A DNA stretch of 64,000 nt from JACKII01 sp041687435 (GTDB lineage Bacteria; Pseudomonadota; Alphaproteobacteria; Bin95). A program made the translations under genes and the position numbers. The DNA lies in NCBI GenBank assembly GCA_041687435.1, contig JAWLBX010000008.1, positions 62,001-126,000 on the forward strand, written 5' to 3'. Every line of letters starts with the position of its first letter. Positions within the stretch are counted from its first letter, which is position 1. The notes under the pieces are model-generated. The model had not been told where the DNA came from. It saw only the letters and a program-made list of their open reading frames with translations, and ran no database searches. Shown here one piece after another: positions 1-8,896 of the stretch.

Positions 1-1
1 C

Positions 2-415
2 GCCATGGCGCGGTCGGTGACGCTGACCACCACGCTCAACAATTATGGTGGCGACGGCGCCTATCTCGCACTCTATGTCACCGACGCTGCCGGCACCTAT
101 GTGGGCAGCCTGTGGATGGCCGGCGGCAAGTCAAAATACTACGAACACCTGCGCGACTGGTACCGCGCAACTGGCGGCGACACCGCGCAGGTCGATGGCA
201 TCACCGGCGCCAGTGTCGGCGCGGGCCGGACGCTTGAGATCACGCTCGACCTCGCCGATGCGCTGTTCGACACGGGCTATACCCTGCACATGGACGCCGC
301 CGTCGAGGACATGCGCGACAGCCCGAAGGAAGTGGCTGTCCCGCTGACGACGGAGGGCGCGGGTACACCCGTGAAAGGTCGCCGTTACGTTGCCAGCTTC
401 ACCTACGACATGTGA
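2..415 (+). CDS. DUF2271 family protein (5'-truncated by window edge)
   Basis: The reading frame is open at the left window edge, so the N-terminus, where a signal peptide is expected, is probably missing; a Met codon lies at position 5. The visible 136 residues are beta-rich, with a WMAGGKSKYYEHL segment and a DGITGAS stretch (about residues 64-70 from that Met), which I match to the DUF2271 family of periplasmic proteins. DGITGAS resembles the [S/T]GA[S/T] motif to which ApbE attaches FMN. The gene sits 12 bases upstream of a PepSY-flavodoxin-reductase fusion, and apbE follows, so it probably belongs to one transmembrane electron-transfer system. Family assignment is from recognition; flavinylation is inference. 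Confidence 0.75.
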   Translation, partial: AMARSVTLTTTLNNYGGDGAYLALYVTDAAGTYVGSLWMAGGKSKYYEHLRDWYRATGGDTAQVDGITGASVGAGRTLEITLDLADALFDTGYTLHMDAAVEDMRDSPKEVAVPLTTEGAGTPVKGRRYVASFTYDM

Positions 416-427
416 GGGGGCAGGGCC

Positions 428-2635
428 ATGATCCGCGCGCTCCATCGCTGGCCGGGTCTTCTGGCCCTGGCTCTTGTCACTGTCCTCGCGCTCAGCGGTG
501 CGGCGTTGTCAGTCTTTCCCGCGGCCGAGCGGCTTGCCGCGCCGCAGGCCGAGGCGGGCCTGAGCGTCGCCGCGCTCGCTCAGCGCATCCAGACCGCCTA
601 TCCGGGCGTTGAACAGATCCGTCGCGCACCATCGGGACGGATCATTGCCTACTGGTTCGATCAGGGCATGCCAGGTGCCGCCGTCGTCGATCCTTCCACC
701 GGGCAGGGTGTGGCCACGGCTGACCCCAACCAGGCCGAACGCTGGCTCACGAACCTCCATCGCTCGCTGTTCCTCGGGGACGAAGGGCGCATCGCCATGG
801 CGGCGGGGGCGATGGCGATGCTGGTCCTGTCGCTCAGCGGCGCGGCGCTGGTCGCGCGGCGCGCGGGCGGCTGGCGTCACTGGTTCGCGGCCCTGCGCGG
901 ACCATTCGCCGGGCGGTTTCACGTCGAAATCGCCCGGATCGCGGTGCTTGGCCTTGTTCTGTCGTCCGCCACGGCGGTGTGGATGACGGCCTCCACCTTC
1001 AACCTGCTGCCCGATGGCGGCGCTAAGCCTGCATTTTCGGCCGATGTGAGCGGCCAGACTGGCGTGCCGCTCGCGCGGCTGGCGTTGCTTGGCGAAACGC
1101 CCGTGACGGAACTGCGCGAGTTGACCTTTCCCTATCCCGGCGACGCGACCGATGTTTTCACGCTGAAGACGGATCGCGGAACGGGGTATCTCGACCAAGG
1201 CACCGGAGAGCTGAAGGGCTGGACCGATCTGACCGAATGGGAGCACGTTTCGGAAACCATCTACATGCTGCACACTGGACAGGGCGCGGCGACGCTCGGC
1301 CTCGTGTTGGGGTTCATGGCGCTTGGCGTTCCGGCGATGGGCGTTACGGGCGTGCTGATCTGGCTTGCCGGGCGGCGCAGTCGGCCCGTCATTCGTGGCA
1401 ACCAGCCTGCAAGCCGGGCCGAGACGATCATTCTTGTCGGTAGCGAGGGCGGCAGCACCTGGGGCTTCGCTGCCACGCTTCATGCCGCGCTCACGGAAGC
1501 CCGCCAAAGCGTGCATACTGCGCCCATGTCGGCCTTCGCGCCGGAACGCTACGCCCGCGCCGAACGGATCATTGTCCTGGCTGCGACCTATGGCAACGGC
1601 GATGCTCCCGCCTCGGCCAAGGGCTTTCTTAACCGGCTGGCGGCGCTTGACCATGTGCCCGATGCGGCCCTGGCCGTGCTCGGTTTCGGCGACCGCAGCT
1701 TTCCCGCCTATTGCGCCTTCGCGGAAGCCGTGGCCGCGGCGGCGGAGGCGAAAGCCTGGCGGGAACTTCTGCCACTCGACATGATCGACCGTCAGTCGCC
1801 GCAGGACTTCGCGCGCTGGGGCCGTGTGCTCGGGCAGGTGCTGGGGATCGACCTTGACCTGGTCCATCGGCCAATTCTGCCCGCAACCGAGACGTTGACT
1901 CTGGCCTCGCGCCGAGACTACGGCGCCGAGGTGCAGACGCCGACGACGATCCTGCGCTTTGCCCTGCCGCGCGCGACGCTCTGGCAGCGTCTGACCGGAA
2001 CCGGCTTTGCCGGTTTCGCGGCCGGCGACCTGATCGGCATCCTCCCCGAGGGTAGCTCCGTGCCGCGCCTCTACTCCCTTGCCTCCGCGCGCTGCGACAG
2101 GTTTGTCGAGATCGTGGTCAGGAAGCATCCAGGCGGCCTCTGCTCCGGCCAACTTACCGCACTGGAGCCTGGCGACACTGTAACCGCCTTCCTGCGCCGC
2201 AATCCCCGCTTCCAGCCCGGGAAGGGGCGCGAGCCGCTGATCCTGATCGGCGCCGGCACCGGCATCGGGCCGTTGGCGGGGTTCGTGCGCGGGAACGCGC
2301 GGGGGCGGGCCATCCATCTTTTCTTCGGAATGCGCCACCCCGACAGCGACTTCTTCTACGGCAAGGAGATGCCCGCCTGGCAGGACGAGGGCCGTCTGGC
2401 CCGGCTGGTCACGGCGACTTCGCGCGGGGCGCGGCCGCAGTATGTCCAGGACGCGCTCCGTGGGGACTCTATCAAGATCGCACGGCTTATTTCTGCCGGC
2501 GCGCGGGTCATGGTCTGCGGCGGGCGGGACATGGCGGCTGGCGTTGCCGAGGCGCTGGCGGAGATCCTCGCGCCCACTGGGCTTACACCCGCTGTCTTGA
2601 AGGCGGAAGGACGGTATGTTGAAGATGTCTACTGA
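428..2635 (+). CDS. PepSY-associated TM / flavodoxin / FAD-NAD(P)H reductase fusion protein
   Basis: A 735-residue fusion. The N-terminal ~320 residues form a PepSY_TM-type membrane region with four hydrophobic segments (about 9-30, 118-145, 168-190, 288-316) and two characteristic LSGAAL turns. A flavodoxin-like domain follows (about 330-475; YGNGDAP and LGFGDRSFPAY loops). A ferredoxin-reductase module ends the protein (about 490-735; FAD-binding RLYSLAS, GGLCSGQL, NAD(P)-binding GAGTGIGPLAGF, C-terminal RYVEDVY). The architecture predicts electron flow from cytoplasmic NAD(P)H through FAD and FMN across the membrane to a periplasmic acceptor. It is often annotated as a sulfite reductase alpha-like protein, but nothing here points to sulfite. 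It overlaps apbE by 20 bases, so the two are probably translated together. Confidence 0.9.
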   Translation: MIRALHRWPGLLALALVTVLALSGAALSVFPAAERLAAPQAEAGLSVAALAQRIQTAYPGVEQIRRAPSGRIIAYWFDQGMPGAAVVDPSTGQGVATADPNQAERWLTNLHRSLFLGDEGRIAMAAGAMAMLVLSLSGAALVARRAGGWRHWFAALRGPFAGRFHVEIARIAVLGLVLSSATAVWMTASTFNLLPDGGAKPAFSADVSGQTGVPLARLALLGETPVTELRELTFPYPGDATDVFTLKTDRGTGYLDQGTGELKGWTDLTEWEHVSETIYMLHTGQGAATLGLVLGFMALGVPAMGVTGVLIWLAGRRSRPVIRGNQPASRAETIILVGSEGGSTWGFAATLHAALTEARQSVHTAPMSAFAPERYARAERIIVLAATYGNGDAPASAKGFLNRLAALDHVPDAALAVLGFGDRSFPAYCAFAEAVAAAAEAKAWRELLPLDMIDRQSPQDFARWGRVLGQVLGIDLDLVHRPILPATETLTLASRRDYGAEVQTPTTILRFALPRATLWQRLTGTGFAGFAAGDLIGILPEGSSVPRLYSLASARCDRFVEIVVRKHPGGLCSGQLTALEPGDTVTAFLRRNPRFQPGKGREPLILIGAGTGIGPLAGFVRGNARGRAIHLFFGMRHPDSDFFYGKEMPAWQDEGRLARLVTATSRGARPQYVQDALRGDSIKIARLISAGARVMVCGGRDMAAGVAEALAEILAPTGLTPAVLKAEGRYVEDVY

Positions 2636-3608
2636 CGTGACGCGCCACGCGTTGAATGGTCCGACCATGGGTTCGCGCTGGTCCGCGCTGTTCTTTGCGG
2701 AGCCGGGCCTGGACCGGGGATCGGTCCACGCTGCGCTGCAGGCTGCCGTCGATGAAGTGGATGCGCAGATGTGCACCTGGAAGCCTGATAGCGATTTGAT
2801 GCGCCTCAACGCGGCGCCGGTGGGTGCGCAGGTAGCGGTGCCGGAACCGCTGAGAGCGGTTCTGCATCTCGGACTCGAGATCGGTCGTGCCTCGGACGGA
2901 GCCTTTGACGTCGGCATGGGCGACGCGGTTGCAGCCTGGGGTTTCGGGCCGGAGACCGCCGCGGCCGACTGCATCCGCAACGCGATGGCCGCGCCGCGCA
3001 GACCGGCGCATGACGTGCTGGAGATCGGCGAGCTCCATGTCCGCAAGGCCGCTCCGATCACGCTCGATCTGAACGGCATCGCCAAGGGGTATGGAGTGGA
3101 TCGGCTGGCCGACAGCCTTCGCGCACACGGCATTAAGTCCGGCCTTGTCGGGATCGATGGTGAGATGCGCGCGCTCGGGCTGCGGGCCGACGGGCATGCC
3201 TGGATGATCGCGGTGGAGGCGCCCGATCATGACCGCCGCGCGCCCCATTCCGTCCTCGCGCTTCAGGATGCCGCCGTAGCGACTTCGGGCGATTACCGCC
3301 ACTGGGTCGAGGTTCAGGGGTGCCGTCTTTCGCATACCATGGACCCCGGCCGCGGAGCGCCGCTGATCGCCTCGCCCGCCTCGGTTACCGTTGTGGCCCG
3401 CACCTGCGCCGAGGCCGACGCCTGGGCGACCGCGCTCATGGTGCTTGGACCCGACACGGGAGCAGCATTCGCAAGAAAAGCAAGTCTCGACGCCTTGTTT
3501 CTGCTGCGCGATGATGACGGGAGCACAAGAAGCGTAGGAGTCGGCCCACTGTTTTCCGAAGAGCCACTGTTGACACCGAATCAGGCATTTGGGCCGGTCG
3601 GCCGTTAA
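2616..3608 (+). CDS. apbE: FAD:protein FMN transferase ApbE
   Basis: A 330-residue ApbE-family protein. It has GPTMGSRW near the N-terminus, a DAQMCTWKPDSDLMRLN region, TLDLNGIAKGYGVDRLAD in the centre and TSGDYRHW plus HTMDPGRGAPL toward the C-terminus, all typical of ApbE. The enzyme transfers FMN from FAD to a Ser/Thr of target proteins, usually on the outer face of the inner membrane. No clear lipoprotein or Sec signal is visible, so export may be atypical or the start may be the internal ATG at 2625. Its overlap with the PepSY fusion gene and proximity to the DUF2271 gene suggest it matures a component of this system. A 5-bp palindromic stem (GGCCG-GGCCG type) covers the stop codon. Confidence 0.92.
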   Translation: MLKMSTDVTRHALNGPTMGSRWSALFFAEPGLDRGSVHAALQAAVDEVDAQMCTWKPDSDLMRLNAAPVGAQVAVPEPLRAVLHLGLEIGRASDGAFDVGMGDAVAAWGFGPETAAADCIRNAMAAPRRPAHDVLEIGELHVRKAAPITLDLNGIAKGYGVDRLADSLRAHGIKSGLVGIDGEMRALGLRADGHAWMIAVEAPDHDRRAPHSVLALQDAAVATSGDYRHWVEVQGCRLSHTMDPGRGAPLIASPASVTVVARTCAEADAWATALMVLGPDTGAAFARKASLDALFLLRDDDGSTRSVGVGPLFSEEPLLTPNQAFGPVGR

Positions 3609-3872
3609 CGGCCGCAGCCGTTTGCCCTGCCCGCACTGAATATGATCGCTTTCACGGTCAGAGGCTCTTGCCGATGACAGGCAGATGGACGTGGTTTGGC
3701 TTGTAGAATACCGCGATAGAGCCGAGCATGACCTGTTGGGTCTTTTTGATCATTCGGCAGGTTCCGCACGGTATCCGCAGGAGAAATCCGCTTGGACTAC
3801 AGATCAAGGCTTATGGCGGTGGATTGATTCATTGTTGCGCCGCCGTTGATGCTCCGCTCCTCGCGGAAACGC

Positions 3873-4985
3873 TCAATCCCGGACAAGGCTTGATTCCGCA
3901 ATCTCCGGATCCAGTTCGAGGCCGAGGCCCGGCGCATCCGGTGCCAGCAGGAAGACGCCTTCCGGTGTGACCTCCTCGTGCAGGGCCGGGCCGGTGAACA
4001 AGCGGGTCTGGAAAGCCAGCAGCGCGTTGTCCGGCATGAAATATTCGATCCACTGCACGTTCGGCAGTCCCGCCGCCATATGCAGGTGGATCGCCTGCAG
4101 GTTCCAGGGTGAGACCGGCAGACCGTGCGCCGTCGCCAGGCTGTGGATGCGCAGCCAGTCGGTGATGCCGCCGGTGATCGCCGCGTTTGGCTGCACGATG
4201 TCCACGGCCTCCGCCGCGATGAGCTGCCGGAACTCCGAAAGCCCGACATGCTGCTCGCCGCCGGCAATATAGGTCCGGCCGGCACGGGCCCGCACGCGGC
4301 GGTAGCCCTCGATGTCGTGTGGCGGCACGGGCTCTTCGAGCCAATATACATCGTAAGGCTCCCACGCTTTCAGCTGCTGAATGGCCGTATCGACATCCCA
4401 ACTGCCATTCACATCGACCATCAGCCGCACATCCGGGCCGATCGCCGCGCGGACCTGGCGAACCCGCTCCGTCGCCTCGGCCAGGGTTACGAATGTGCGG
4501 GTGCCGCGGATCTTGAGGGCACGGTGACCCCGCGCGACATCTGCCGCCGCCCGTTCGGCCAGCGCTTCCGGCGGCAGGTGATGCGCGCAGTTGGCGTAGG
4601 TGGGGATGCGCTCGCGCCGGTCGCCGAGCAGGGTGGAGACCGGCACGCCCATCGCCTTGCCCTTGATATCCCACAAGGCGAAGTCCACCGCGGCCATGGC
4701 AATGCGCATCAGCCCATCGCCGCCGCGCCGCGGAATGGCCTCGTACATGCGTTGCCAGAGCCGCCCGGTCAGCCATGGGTCCTCGCCGACGACGGCGGGC
4801 GCAATCAGCTTTTCGATCATGGTGGTGACGATCGGACCTGTGCCCGCCGATGCGGAGGCAAAGCCCATGCCCTCCGGACCGTTATCGGTTGCGACACGCA
4901 CAATGAGAATTTCGGCCGTGTAGCCCGCGGCCGATCCGTTGTCTTCCGGGCGGTATCGTTGAACGGCAATGTTCGAGATTTTCAT
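3873..4985 (-). CDS. Mandelate racemase/muconate lactonizing enzyme-family protein with altered catalytic residues
   Basis: A 370-residue enolase-superfamily protein. The metal-binding positions are present: VDVN (Asp), LEEP (Glu) and GGEQ (Glu). Several catalytic positions differ from a canonical mandelate racemase: the KxK motif reads KIR, the dyad Asp is Asn in VQPNAAITGG, and the place of the dyad His is Trp in SPWNLQAIH. The Glu after that (QWIEYF) is kept. Dehydratases and racemases of this superfamily use these residues to abstract an alpha proton from an acid sugar or related carboxylate, so the substrate or chemistry may differ here. It is the last gene of the ABC-importer cluster, 101 bases after the OppF-like ATPase, so it probably acts on the imported compound. 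Confidence 0.88.
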   Translation of the reverse strand: MKISNIAVQRYRPEDNGSAAGYTAEILIVRVATDNGPEGMGFASASAGTGPIVTTMIEKLIAPAVVGEDPWLTGRLWQRMYEAIPRRGGDGLMRIAMAAVDFALWDIKGKAMGVPVSTLLGDRRERIPTYANCAHHLPPEALAERAAADVARGHRALKIRGTRTFVTLAEATERVRQVRAAIGPDVRLMVDVNGSWDVDTAIQQLKAWEPYDVYWLEEPVPPHDIEGYRRVRARAGRTYIAGGEQHVGLSEFRQLIAAEAVDIVQPNAAITGGITDWLRIHSLATAHGLPVSPWNLQAIHLHMAAGLPNVQWIEYFMPDNALLAFQTRLFTGPALHEEVTPEGVFLLAPDAPGLGLELDPEIAESSLVRD

Positions 4986-5086
4986 GGTCGGTCCTTTCCG
5001 GCTGGGTTCTGCCGCTTCGGCTTCTCAATGGGGCATCCGAATTGCGGACCTGGGATCGGATGCCCGCCGTTCCCTGTCCGTCGCAG

Positions 5087-6055
5087 CTACGCCAGATGGC
5101 ATGCAACCCAGTGGCCGTTCCGGGTTTCGCGCAGTGCCGGCTCCACGCGCCTGCATTCCTCCGCGGCGAAGGGACAACGCGTATGGAAATGGCAGCCGCT
5201 GGGTGGATCGAGCGGGGACGGCACCTCGCCGGTAACCGTGGCGTCTTCGTTGGCGTCGTCAGGGTGGTGGGGGAGAACGGCCGCAAACAGCGCCTTGGTG
5301 TAGGGGTGCTGGATATTCCCGATCAGGTCTTTTGTCGGCGCGTACTCGACGATCCGTCCAAGATACATGACCGCAACATGGTCGGCCATATAGCGTACCG
5401 TTGCGAGATCATGGGCGATAAGAAGGTAGGCGACATTGTCCCGCTTCTGGATATCCTTGAGAAGATTCATCATCTGGGCGCGGATCGATACGTCCAGGGC
5501 CGATACCGGCTCGTCCAGCACAATCAGCTTGGGGAAGGAGGCGAGGGCGCTGGCCAGGGCGACCCGCTGGCGCTGCCCGCCGCTGAATTCGTGCGGATAA
5601 TGGCCGGCTTGCTCTTCACGCAGGCCGACGTGAACGAGAAGTTCGCGCACGCGGTCTGCGATTTGGGTGCGGGTTCCCCATCGGTTCACGACGAGGGCCT
5701 CGCCGATGATACGGCCGACAGTCATGCGGGGGTTTAGTGAGGACCATGGGTCCTGGAAAACGGCCTGCACGCGAGAGCGGTAGGACCGCAGCCTTTCGCC
5801 TTGCATCTCGTGCACCGGCTCGCCCTCCAGCAGCACCCGGCCAGCCGTCGGCGTCTCCAGGTTCAGGACAATCTTGGCTGTCGTGGTTTTTCCGCAACCG
5901 GATTCGCCAACAATGCCAAGGGTTTGACCCGCGGCAAGCGAGAAGGAAATGCCATCCACAGCCTTGACCTGGGCCAAAACGCGCGACAGCAACACCCCCT
6001 TGCTGAAGGGATAGTGTTTTCGAAGGTCGTTAACCTCCAACAGTGTTTCCGTCAT
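5087..6055 (-). CDS. Peptide/nickel-type ABC transporter ATP-binding protein (OppF/DppF-like)
   Basis: A 322-residue ATPase with Walker A GESGCGKTT, signature FSGGQRQRVALA and Walker B LIVLDEPVSALD. The C-terminal oligo_HPY tail (PPSGCHFHTRCPFA) is typical of the F-type subunit of dipeptide importers. I chose the ATG at 6055 because it overlaps the stop of the preceding OppD-like gene as ATGA; an upstream in-frame Met at 6076 would lie deep inside that gene. It should pair with the OppD-like ATPase to drive the two permeases encoded upstream. The substrate is unknown; the adjacent enolase-superfamily gene hints at an acid-sugar or modified amino-acid ligand rather than a plain peptide. Confidence 0.92.
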   Translation of the reverse strand: MTETLLEVNDLRKHYPFSKGVLLSRVLAQVKAVDGISFSLAAGQTLGIVGESGCGKTTTAKIVLNLETPTAGRVLLEGEPVHEMQGERLRSYRSRVQAVFQDPWSSLNPRMTVGRIIGEALVVNRWGTRTQIADRVRELLVHVGLREEQAGHYPHEFSGGQRQRVALASALASFPKLIVLDEPVSALDVSIRAQMMNLLKDIQKRDNVAYLLIAHDLATVRYMADHVAVMYLGRIVEYAPTKDLIGNIQHPYTKALFAAVLPHHPDDANEDATVTGEVPSPLDPPSGCHFHTRCPFAAEECRRVEPALRETRNGHWVACHLA

Positions 6056-7029
6056 GCTGCGGTTGCCTTCCAGCACTCAACGGTATGATCCGGGCCGACC
6101 GTCAGTCGGTCGGGATAGGCCGCGCGGCAGCGCTCCTCGACAAAGGGGCAGCGGGGTGCGAACCGGCAACCCTGCGGCAGGGCATAAGGCACCGGCGGTT
6201 CCCCCTCAATCGCGTATAGACGGTCCGTATCGTCGTCAATCTTGGGGACCGATGCGATCAGGGCGCTGGTGTACGGGTGCGCGGGCCGGTCGAAAATCTC
6301 CCGTACCGGGCCCGTTTCAACAATGCGGCCGGCGTACATGACGGCGACGCGGTCGCACATGCGCGCCACAACGCCGAAATCGTGCGTGATAAACAGCATT
6401 GCCATATTGCTTTTGCGTTGTAGCTCTTTCAGCAGGTTCAGGTATTGCAGCTGGATTGTCGGGTCGAGTGCGGTCGTCGGTTCGTCCGCAATAAGCACGC
6501 TCGGCGCGCGGTTCATCGCAATCGTGCCCACTACGCGCTGCTTCATGCCGCCGCTCAACTGGTGCGGATACTGGCGCAGCCGCTGCTCCGGTGCGGAAAT
6601 CCGGACGCGCCGCAGAGCCTCTAATGCCTGCGTATCGAGGCTTTCGCCATCAACGCCGCCATTCCGATCCAGAACCTCCATCAATTGGTTGCCGATGGTG
6701 AAGACGGGGTTGAGCGACGTTTGCGGGTCCTGGAGAATCATCGAGATGCGGCGTCCCCTGACCTCGCGCATCTTGCGCTCGCTTTTGGTCAGCAAATCCT
6801 CGCCTTCCAGCAGAACCTGACCGTTGACAGTGCGCGCCGATTCCTTGGGCAGGAGCCGCATCAGCGACAGCGCCGTCATGCTTTTGCCGCAACCGGACTC
6901 GCCGACAAGGCCAAGCACTTCGCCACGGCGCAGCGAAAAACTGATCCCGTCCACGGCTTTGACGATACCACGGCGAAGGAACAGGTGTGTGTGCAGGTCG
7001 CGGACGTCGAGAACGAGACCGTCGTTCAT
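6052..7029 (-). CDS. Peptide/nickel-type ABC transporter ATP-binding protein (OppD/DppD-like)
   Basis: An ATPase of about 325 residues with Walker A GESGCGKSM, signature LSGGMKQRVVG, Walker B VLIADEPTTALD and a C-terminal oligo_HPY segment (LPQGCRFAPRCPF). The start at 7029 is preceded by a GGAGGG Shine-Dalgarno sequence at good spacing. An in-frame ATG at 7077 overlaps the stop of the permease gene as ATGA and would add a 16-residue Pro-rich extension (EEPAHAPTPPPEG), so it remains a real alternative. It is the first of two ATPases in the five-gene importer, and its stop overlaps the next start. Confidence 0.9.
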   Translation of the reverse strand: MNDGLVLDVRDLHTHLFLRRGIVKAVDGISFSLRRGEVLGLVGESGCGKSMTALSLMRLLPKESARTVNGQVLLEGEDLLTKSERKMREVRGRRISMILQDPQTSLNPVFTIGNQLMEVLDRNGGVDGESLDTQALEALRRVRISAPEQRLRQYPHQLSGGMKQRVVGTIAMNRAPSVLIADEPTTALDPTIQLQYLNLLKELQRKSNMAMLFITHDFGVVARMCDRVAVMYAGRIVETGPVREIFDRPAHPYTSALIASVPKIDDDTDRLYAIEGEPPVPYALPQGCRFAPRCPFVEERCRAAYPDRLTVGPDHTVECWKATAA

Positions 7030-7073
7030 GGCGCCCTCCGGCGGCGGGGTCGGTGCATGGGCCGGTTCCTCCC

Positions 7074-7898
7074 TCATAACTGGCGTAATTTCGGGTCGAG
7101 CCGGTCCCGCAGCCAATCCCCGAAGAGATTGAAGGCGAGCACGACGAGCGTGATCGCAAGGCCCGGCAGAAGGGAGAGCCACCAGGCGCTGGTGATGCGC
7201 CCGCGCCCTTCAGACACCATCAGCCCCCAGGCCGGCGTAGGCGGCGGTACGCCGGCGCCGAGGAAGCTGAGCGATGCTTCGGCCACAATGACAACGCCGA
7301 TGTTGAGCGTCGCCAGCACCATGAATGTATTCATCACATTCGGCAGGATGTGGGTGGCCATGATCCGCAGCGGTGAGCAGCCATGCACCCGGGCGAGCGA
7401 GACGAAATCCCGCTGCTTCAGGGCCAAAACCTCGCCGCGGATTACGCGGGCGAAGTTGGCCCAGAGCAGCAGGCTGATCGCAATGATGAGCGTGTTAAGG
7501 CCTTGCCCCATCGTTACCGCGAGCAGCAGCGCGAACAGGATGGCGGGGAAGGTGAACGCGGCATCCACAAGCCGCATCAGAAAGGCATCCAGCTTGCCAC
7601 CCACATAGCCGGAAACGATCCCGATGGTGAGGCCGACCCCGCCCCCCACCAGCAGCGAAAGCCCGACCACGATCAGGCTGATGCGGGCGCCGTAGAGCAT
7701 GCGGGCAAATACGTCGCGGCCGAACTGGTCGGTCCCGAGCAGATGTTGCATGCTGCCGCCCTCAACCCAGAATGGCGGCTTTAGCCGTTTGATCAATGAC
7801 TGATCGGTCGGGGAGTGTTCCGCAAGGATCGGGGCGAACACCGCCATGATGACCATGGTGGCGATGATTGCGATCGGTAGCCATGGAAGACGTCGCAT
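7074..7898 (-). CDS. ABC transporter permease (DppC/OppC-like)
   Basis: A 274-residue inner-membrane permease. The N-terminal segment (IAIIATMVIMAVFAPILA) is followed by the conserved LLGTDQFGRDVFARMLYGARISL block, several TM helices and the EAA-type loop with FVSLARVHGCSPLRIMATHILPN. These are hallmarks of the DppC subunit. I chose ATG 7898 (MRRLPWLP) because the preceding permease gene ends at 7913. The open frame continues upstream, but that part is only the other strand-phase of the DppB gene. It forms the channel together with the DppB-like protein. Confidence 0.92.
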   Translation of the reverse strand: MRRLPWLPIAIIATMVIMAVFAPILAEHSPTDQSLIKRLKPPFWVEGGSMQHLLGTDQFGRDVFARMLYGARISLIVVGLSLLVGGGVGLTIGIVSGYVGGKLDAFLMRLVDAAFTFPAILFALLLAVTMGQGLNTLIIAISLLLWANFARVIRGEVLALKQRDFVSLARVHGCSPLRIMATHILPNVMNTFMVLATLNIGVVIVAEASLSFLGAGVPPPTPAWGLMVSEGRGRITSAWWLSLLPGLAITLVVLAFNLFGDWLRDRLDPKLRQL

Positions 7899-7912
7899 GC
7901 TGGTGCCGTTCC

Positions 7913-8830
7913 TCAGCCGAAGCGAATGCGTGGATCGACGTAGGCATAAAGAACGTCGACCAGAAGGTTGATGACCACGATCAGGACCGCAGCCATGATG
8001 ATGACGCCCTGCAGCAAGGGGAAGTCGCGGAAGATCACGGCCTCGTAGGTCAGGCGCCCGATGCCAGGCCACGCGAAGACGGTTTCGGTGACAATGGCGC
8101 CGGTCACAAGGCCCGCCATGAACACGCCCCACAACGTCAAGACCGGGATCAGGGCATTGCGGAGGCAGTGCTTCCAGATAACCCGGAATTCGGACAGCCC
8201 CTTGATCCGCGCCATCTTGACGAATTCGCTGTCGAGAATTTCCAGCATGCTGGAGCGGATCAGCCGCATGAAGCCCGCGACCAGGAACGTGCCGAGTGTG
8301 ATCGCTGGCAGGACATAATGATCCGGCCCGCCCATGCGCCCGGACGGCAGCCAACCGAGTTGCACGCTGAACAGGAAGATCAGCATGATGCCGAGCCAGA
8401 AATTCGGCGTCGCAATGCCCAGTACGGCAATGGTCCCCGATACCCGGTCCAGCATGCGGCCCCGGCGCAGGGCGGAAAAGACCCCAAGCGGAACCGCCAG
8501 CAGAACGGCAATGATCATGGATGGGGTGGCGAGCAGGATTGTGTTGGGCAGCCGGGAGAGAAAGGTCACCATCACAGGCTCATGATAGCGAATCGACGTT
8601 CCCAAATCCCCCTGAACCGCGTTGAAGGCAAAGATTGCGTACTGCTCGTGCAGTGGGCGGTCCAGCCCCAATGCCTCGATCAGGGCAGCGCGGTCAGCGT
8701 CAGTGGCATCCTCAGGCAGGATCATGTCCACGGGATTGCCCGTCAGACGGCCCAGAAAGAACACGACGGTAGCGACGAGAACAACCAACACGGCTGCCTG
8801 AAGAAGCCGCTGAACGATGAAACGTCCCAT
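7913..8830 (-). CDS. ABC transporter permease (DppB/OppB-like)
   Basis: A 305-residue permease beginning MGRFIVQRLLQ, as is usual for DppB. It has the periplasmic LGLDRPLHEQYAIF segment, a GDLGTSIRYHEPV motif and an EAA-type loop (EFVKMARIKGLSEFRVIWKHCLRNA). Six hydrophobic segments are visible. It lies 66 bases after the substrate-binding protein gene and 14 bases before the DppC-like gene, within one minus-strand operon. Confidence 0.93.
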   Translation of the reverse strand: MGRFIVQRLLQAAVLVVLVATVVFFLGRLTGNPVDMILPEDATDADRAALIEALGLDRPLHEQYAIFAFNAVQGDLGTSIRYHEPVMVTFLSRLPNTILLATPSMIIAVLLAVPLGVFSALRRGRMLDRVSGTIAVLGIATPNFWLGIMLIFLFSVQLGWLPSGRMGGPDHYVLPAITLGTFLVAGFMRLIRSSMLEILDSEFVKMARIKGLSEFRVIWKHCLRNALIPVLTLWGVFMAGLVTGAIVTETVFAWPGIGRLTYEAVIFRDFPLLQGVIIMAAVLIVVINLLVDVLYAYVDPRIRFG

Positions 8831-8896
8831 TTGTGTAACCGTTCCCCAATCAGGGCCGCAAGGAGGTGCCGCGGCCAGGCCGCGGCACGTGAAGGC

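Noticed and set aside
509..3133. Open frame of 874 codons on the minus strand
   Set aside because: It lies opposite the PepSY fusion and apbE genes, which have full domain matches. The frame product is rich in Arg and Gly with no recognisable domain, as expected of an antisense frame in high-GC DNA.
3728..3970. 80-codon plus-strand frame after apbE
   Set aside because: No family, no ribosome site, and it runs into the antisense of the enolase-superfamily gene. The short GACC...GGTC-TTTTT nearby is too weak to call a terminator.
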